This document shows positions 5,746-7,983 of a DNA stretch of 7,983 bases, piece by piece; within the stretch, counting starts at the first letter, position 1; the number at the start of each line of letters is the position of its first letter. Both the position numbers and the translations under genes were made by a program. The notes below the pieces were generated by a model that ran no database searches, had not been told where the DNA came from, and saw nothing but the letters and a program-made list of their open reading frames with translations. Source of the DNA: an uncultured Oscillospiraceae bacterium (GTDB taxonomy: Bacteria; Bacillota; Clostridia; Oscillospirales; Oscillospiraceae); assembly GCA_949093475.1 (NCBI GenBank), contig CARXAY010000050.1, positions 1 through 7,983 on the forward strand, in the 5' to 3' direction.

Positions 5746-5750
5746 AGGAG
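5746..5750 (+). promoter_or_regulatory. Ribosome binding site fixing the cysS start
   Basis: AGGAG lies 8 bases before ATG 5759 and is inside the frame that would begin at ATG 5738. The inner start gives MKLYNSLS, the normal beginning of CysRS, so the upstream seven codons are not considered coding for this gene. Confidence 0.75.
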
Positions 5751-5758
5751 AAGCAGTG

Positions 5759-7180
5759 ATGAAGCTCTATAATTCGTTAAGCCATGAAAAGGAAGAATTT
5801 GTCCCCAATGAGCCGGGGAAGGTGAGCCTTTACACCTGCGGGCCGACGGTGTACCACTTCGCCCACATCGGCAACCTGCGCTCCTACCTGATGGAGGACG
5901 TGCTGGAAAAGTACCTGCGCTACGCGGGGTACGACGTGACGCGGGTGATGAACATCACCGACGTGGGCCATCTGGCCTCCGACGCCGACACCGGCGAGGA
6001 CAAAATGCTCAAGGGCGCGAAGCGGGAGCATAAGACGGTGATGGAGATCGCCCAGTTCTACACCGACGCCTTCTTTGCCGACTGCGCCAAGCTGAACATC
6101 AAGACCCCCGACGTGGTCCAGCCCGCCACGGGGATGATCCCGGAATACATCGCGGTCATCACCAAGCTGCTGGACACGGGCTACGCCTACTTGGCGGGGG
6201 GAAACGTGTACTTCGACACCTCCAAGCTCCAGAAATACTATGTGTTCAACGACCACGACGAGGAGAACCTTGCCGTGGGCGTTCGGGACAGCGTGGAGGA
6301 GGACGCCAACAAGCGCAACAAGGCGGACTTCGTGCTGTGGTTCACCAAGTCCAAATTTGAGGATCAGGCCCTCAAGTGGGATTCCCCGTGGGGGGTGGGC
6401 TATCCCGGCTGGCACATCGAGTGCTCCTGCATCTCCATGAAATATCTGGGGGAGCGGCTGGACATCCACTGCGGCGGCATCGACAACGCCTTTCCCCACC
6501 ACACCAACGAGATCGCCCAGTCCGAGGCCTATCTGGGACATCCTTGGTGCAAATACTGGTTCCACGTCCACCACCTGAACACCACCGGGGGAAAGATGTC
6601 CAAGTCCAAGGGGGAGTTTCTCACGGTCTCCCTGCTGGAGGAGAAGGGCTTCGATCCCATGGTGTACCGCCTGTTCTGCCTCCAGAGCCACTACCGCAAG
6701 GCGCTGACCTTCTCTTGGGAGAACCTTGAAAACGCCAAGGTCGCCTACGAAAAGCTGGTGGCCCGGGTGGCCGCTTTGACGCAGGAGGGGGAGGTGGACG
6801 AGGCCGCCGCCGCGGGATTGAAGGCCCGCTTTGACGAGGCGCTGGGCAACGACCTCAACACCTCTCTGGGGGTCACTGCCCTCTACGACGTGCTGAAGGC
6901 GGACGTGAACGACGCCACCAAGCGCGCCTTGATCGCCTCCTTCGACACGGTGCTGGGCCTGCGGCTGCTGGAACATGCCGCCGCCCTCCAAGAGCAGGCG
7001 CAGACCGCTGCCGGTGCGTCCGGCGAGGAGGACGGGGAGATCCAAGCGCTGGTGGACGAGCGCGCCGCGGCCAAAAAGGCCAAGGATTTTGCCCGGGCGG
7101 ACGCCCTTCGTGCCCAGCTTGCCCAGATGGGGGTGGAGGTCACCGACACCCCCCAAGGCCCGGTCTGGAAGCGGGTGTAA
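5759..7180 (+). CDS. cysS: Cysteinyl-tRNA synthetase
   Basis: CysS activates cysteine with ATP and charges tRNA-Cys in the cytosol. The 473-residue length is standard. Class I motifs are HIGN at 36-39 and KMSKS at 279-283. The zinc ligands that select cysteine are Cys27 (YTCGPTVY), Cys222 (GWHIECSC), His247 and Glu251 (FPHHTNEIAQSEA). The DALR-type helical domain and anticodon-binding C-terminus follow, including an Ala/Glu-rich linker at about 405-428 and the ending RAQLAQMGVEVTDTPQGPVWKR, which is typical. Placement after cysE, separated only by the glyoxalase-like gene, couples cysteine synthesis to its charging; cysE-cysS linkage is classical in Firmicutes (B. subtilis gltX-cysE-cysS). 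The Mini-III RNase gene mrnC, which follows cysS in B. subtilis, is absent; a rhomboid gene begins 4 bases later. Confidence 0.97.
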   Translation: MKLYNSLSHEKEEFVPNEPGKVSLYTCGPTVYHFAHIGNLRSYLMEDVLEKYLRYAGYDVTRVMNITDVGHLASDADTGEDKMLKGAKREHKTVMEIAQFYTDAFFADCAKLNIKTPDVVQPATGMIPEYIAVITKLLDTGYAYLAGGNVYFDTSKLQKYYVFNDHDEENLAVGVRDSVEEDANKRNKADFVLWFTKSKFEDQALKWDSPWGVGYPGWHIECSCISMKYLGERLDIHCGGIDNAFPHHTNEIAQSEAYLGHPWCKYWFHVHHLNTTGGKMSKSKGEFLTVSLLEEKGFDPMVYRLFCLQSHYRKALTFSWENLENAKVAYEKLVARVAALTQEGEVDEAAAAGLKARFDEALGNDLNTSLGVTALYDVLKADVNDATKRALIASFDTVLGLRLLEHAAALQEQAQTAAGASGEEDGEIQALVDERAAAKKAKDFARADALRAQLAQMGVEVTDTPQGPVWKRV

Positions 7181-7183
7181 GCC

Positions 7184-7771
7184 ATGGCGAGGGATATGCA
7201 AAAGAGGGTCATCAAGCTCCAGTTCAACGCTCCGGTGATCCTGATGTTCACCATCCTTTCCTTGGCGGCGCTCATCGCGGGGAATATCACCGACGGCTGG
7301 ACGACCACGAAGTTTTTCAGCATCTACCGCTTTACCCCCGGCGACTTTTTCGGCTACCTCCGCCTGTTCGGCCATGTGCTGGGCCATGTCAGCTGGGAGC
7401 ATTACATGGGCAACATGGTGCTTTTGCTGGTGGTCGGCCCGCCCTTGGAGGAGAAGTACGGGAGCTGGAATATGCTGTGGTGCATCCTCTTTACCGCGCT
7501 GGTCTCCGGCATCGTCCACTGCATCTGGGATCCCAACACCGCCCTTTTGGGGGCGAGCGGGGTGGTGTTCATGCTTATCATGCTGTCCTCGCTGGCCGGG
7601 ATGCGGGATGGGGCGATCCCCATCACCCTCATTTTGGTGGCGGTGATCTATTTAGGGGGCGAACTGGTGGCGGCGTTCACCGCCAAGGACAGCGTCTCCC
7701 AGCTTACCCACATCGTGGGCGGCCTGTGCGGCACGTTCTTGGGCTTCCTCATGTCCCGCCGGCGGAGATAA
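7184..7771 (+). CDS. Rhomboid-family intramembrane serine protease
   Basis: The 195-residue protein has about six hydrophobic segments (roughly 15-33, 75-87, 95-113, 119-137, 145-163, 172-190), the basic rhomboid core. The catalytic Ser125 is in GASG, the partner His176 is in THIVGGLCG, and the oxyanion-side HxxxxHxxxN pattern is His68, His73, Asn77 (GHVSWEHYMGNM). All active-site residues are present, so the protein is probably active, cleaving single-pass membrane proteins within the bilayer. Substrates are unknown. The tail SRRRR should be cytoplasmic by the positive-inside rule. The start at 7184 has no convincing Shine-Dalgarno, but it lies 4 bases after the cysS stop and may use coupled reinitiation; ATG 7196 (MQKRVIKL) is an alternative. 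No extra domain is attached. Confidence 0.88.
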   Translation: MARDMQKRVIKLQFNAPVILMFTILSLAALIAGNITDGWTTTKFFSIYRFTPGDFFGYLRLFGHVLGHVSWEHYMGNMVLLLVVGPPLEEKYGSWNMLWCILFTALVSGIVHCIWDPNTALLGASGVVFMLIMLSSLAGMRDGAIPITLILVAVIYLGGELVAAFTAKDSVSQLTHIVGGLCGTFLGFLMSRRRR

Positions 7772-7775
7772 GGGG

Positions 7776-7983
7776 ATGGATCACCGCGTTGTTGTGATCT
7801 GCGGCCCGACCGCCAGCGGCAAGACCGCGCTGGGGGTTGCGCTGGCCAAGGCCTTTGACGGGGAGGTGGTCTCCGCCGACTCCATGCAGATCTATAAAGG
7901 CATGACCATCGGCACCGCCGCCCCCACGCCGGAGGAGATGGACGGCGTGCCCCACCACATGATCGCGGTAAGCGGCCCGGAGG
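7776..7983 (+). CDS. miaA: tRNA dimethylallyltransferase, 5' part
   Basis: MiaA transfers a dimethylallyl group to N6 of A37 in tRNAs reading codons that begin with U. The 69 visible codons run off the window edge; the full family length is about 300. The P-loop-like GPTASGKT is at residues 10-17, the catalytic and recognition stretch DSMQIYKGM at 35-43 (Asp35 the likely general base), GTAAPT at 46-51, and VPHHM at 58-62. GGAG at 7764-7767 lies 8 bases before the ATG, inside the rhomboid coding end, and only 4 bases separate the genes. The family call is secure. Completeness beyond 7983 cannot be judged. Confidence 0.95.
   Translation, partial: MDHRVVVICGPTASGKTALGVALAKAFDGEVVSADSMQIYKGMTIGTAAPTPEEMDGVPHHMIAVSGPE

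Noticed and set aside
5777..7519. Long - strand open frame opposite cysS and the rhomboid gene
   Set aside because: It covers the complement of a clear CysRS; composition is that of a GC-rich shadow frame and it has no recognisable motif.
1..7983. CRISPR array, tRNA, rRNA, insertion sequence or phage genes
   Set aside because: No regularly spaced repeats beyond the short in-gene ones, no transposase or integrase motifs, and no tRNA-like folds were seen in the short intergenic gaps.

Overview
The window is GC-rich, gene-dense bacterial chromosome that suggests a Gram-positive, spore-forming Clostridia lineage, probably an Oscillospiraceae-like gut anaerobe. This is inferred from the short Firmicutes-type CysE, the MltG-to-U32 peptidase adjacency resembling the B. 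subtilis yrrL region, strong GGAGG-type ribosome binding sites, and a tiny Cys/Gly/Asn-rich protein of the kind seen around sporulation. No species can be named from the sequence alone. Most genes are housekeeping, and no phage, transposon, CRISPR array, tRNA or rRNA is visible.

Left block (1-1836, + strand): the 3' part of a WecG/TagA/CpsF glycosyltransferase, then an overlapping GTG-started thymidylate kinase, then a DJ-1/PfpI-family protein. Spacing is tight (4-base overlap, then 18 bases), so this looks like the end of an operon. It closes at a perfect 10-bp GC-rich hairpin (1858-1884).

Centre (1905-2069, - strand): a 54-codon gene too short for ordinary ORF cut-offs. It encodes a protein that is about 30% cysteine, with one short hydrophobic segment and a C-terminal CGC-NDG repeat. 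It has its own ribosome binding site and a possible promoter, converges on the DJ-1 gene and diverges from mltG. It is the least ordinary item in the window.

Right block (2151-7983, + strand): mltG (peptidoglycan lytic transglycosylase), a U32-family protein (probable tRNA 5-hydroxyuridine synthesis, TrhP-like), cysE (serine acetyltransferase), a YaeR-type glyoxalase-like metalloprotein, cysS (cysteinyl-tRNA synthetase), a rhomboid-family intramembrane protease and the 5' part of miaA (tRNA A37 dimethylallyltransferase). Gaps run from overlaps to 53 bases with no terminator seen, so they may be co-transcribed. Two themes recur: tRNA function (U34 modification, tRNA-Cys charging, A37 modification) and cysteine supply and use (cysE, cysS). 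mltG and the rhomboid act in the cell envelope.

Start sites were moved downstream of the longest open frame for mltG, the U32 gene, the glyoxalase-like gene and cysS, because the ribosome binding site spacing and the family N-termini support the inner starts.
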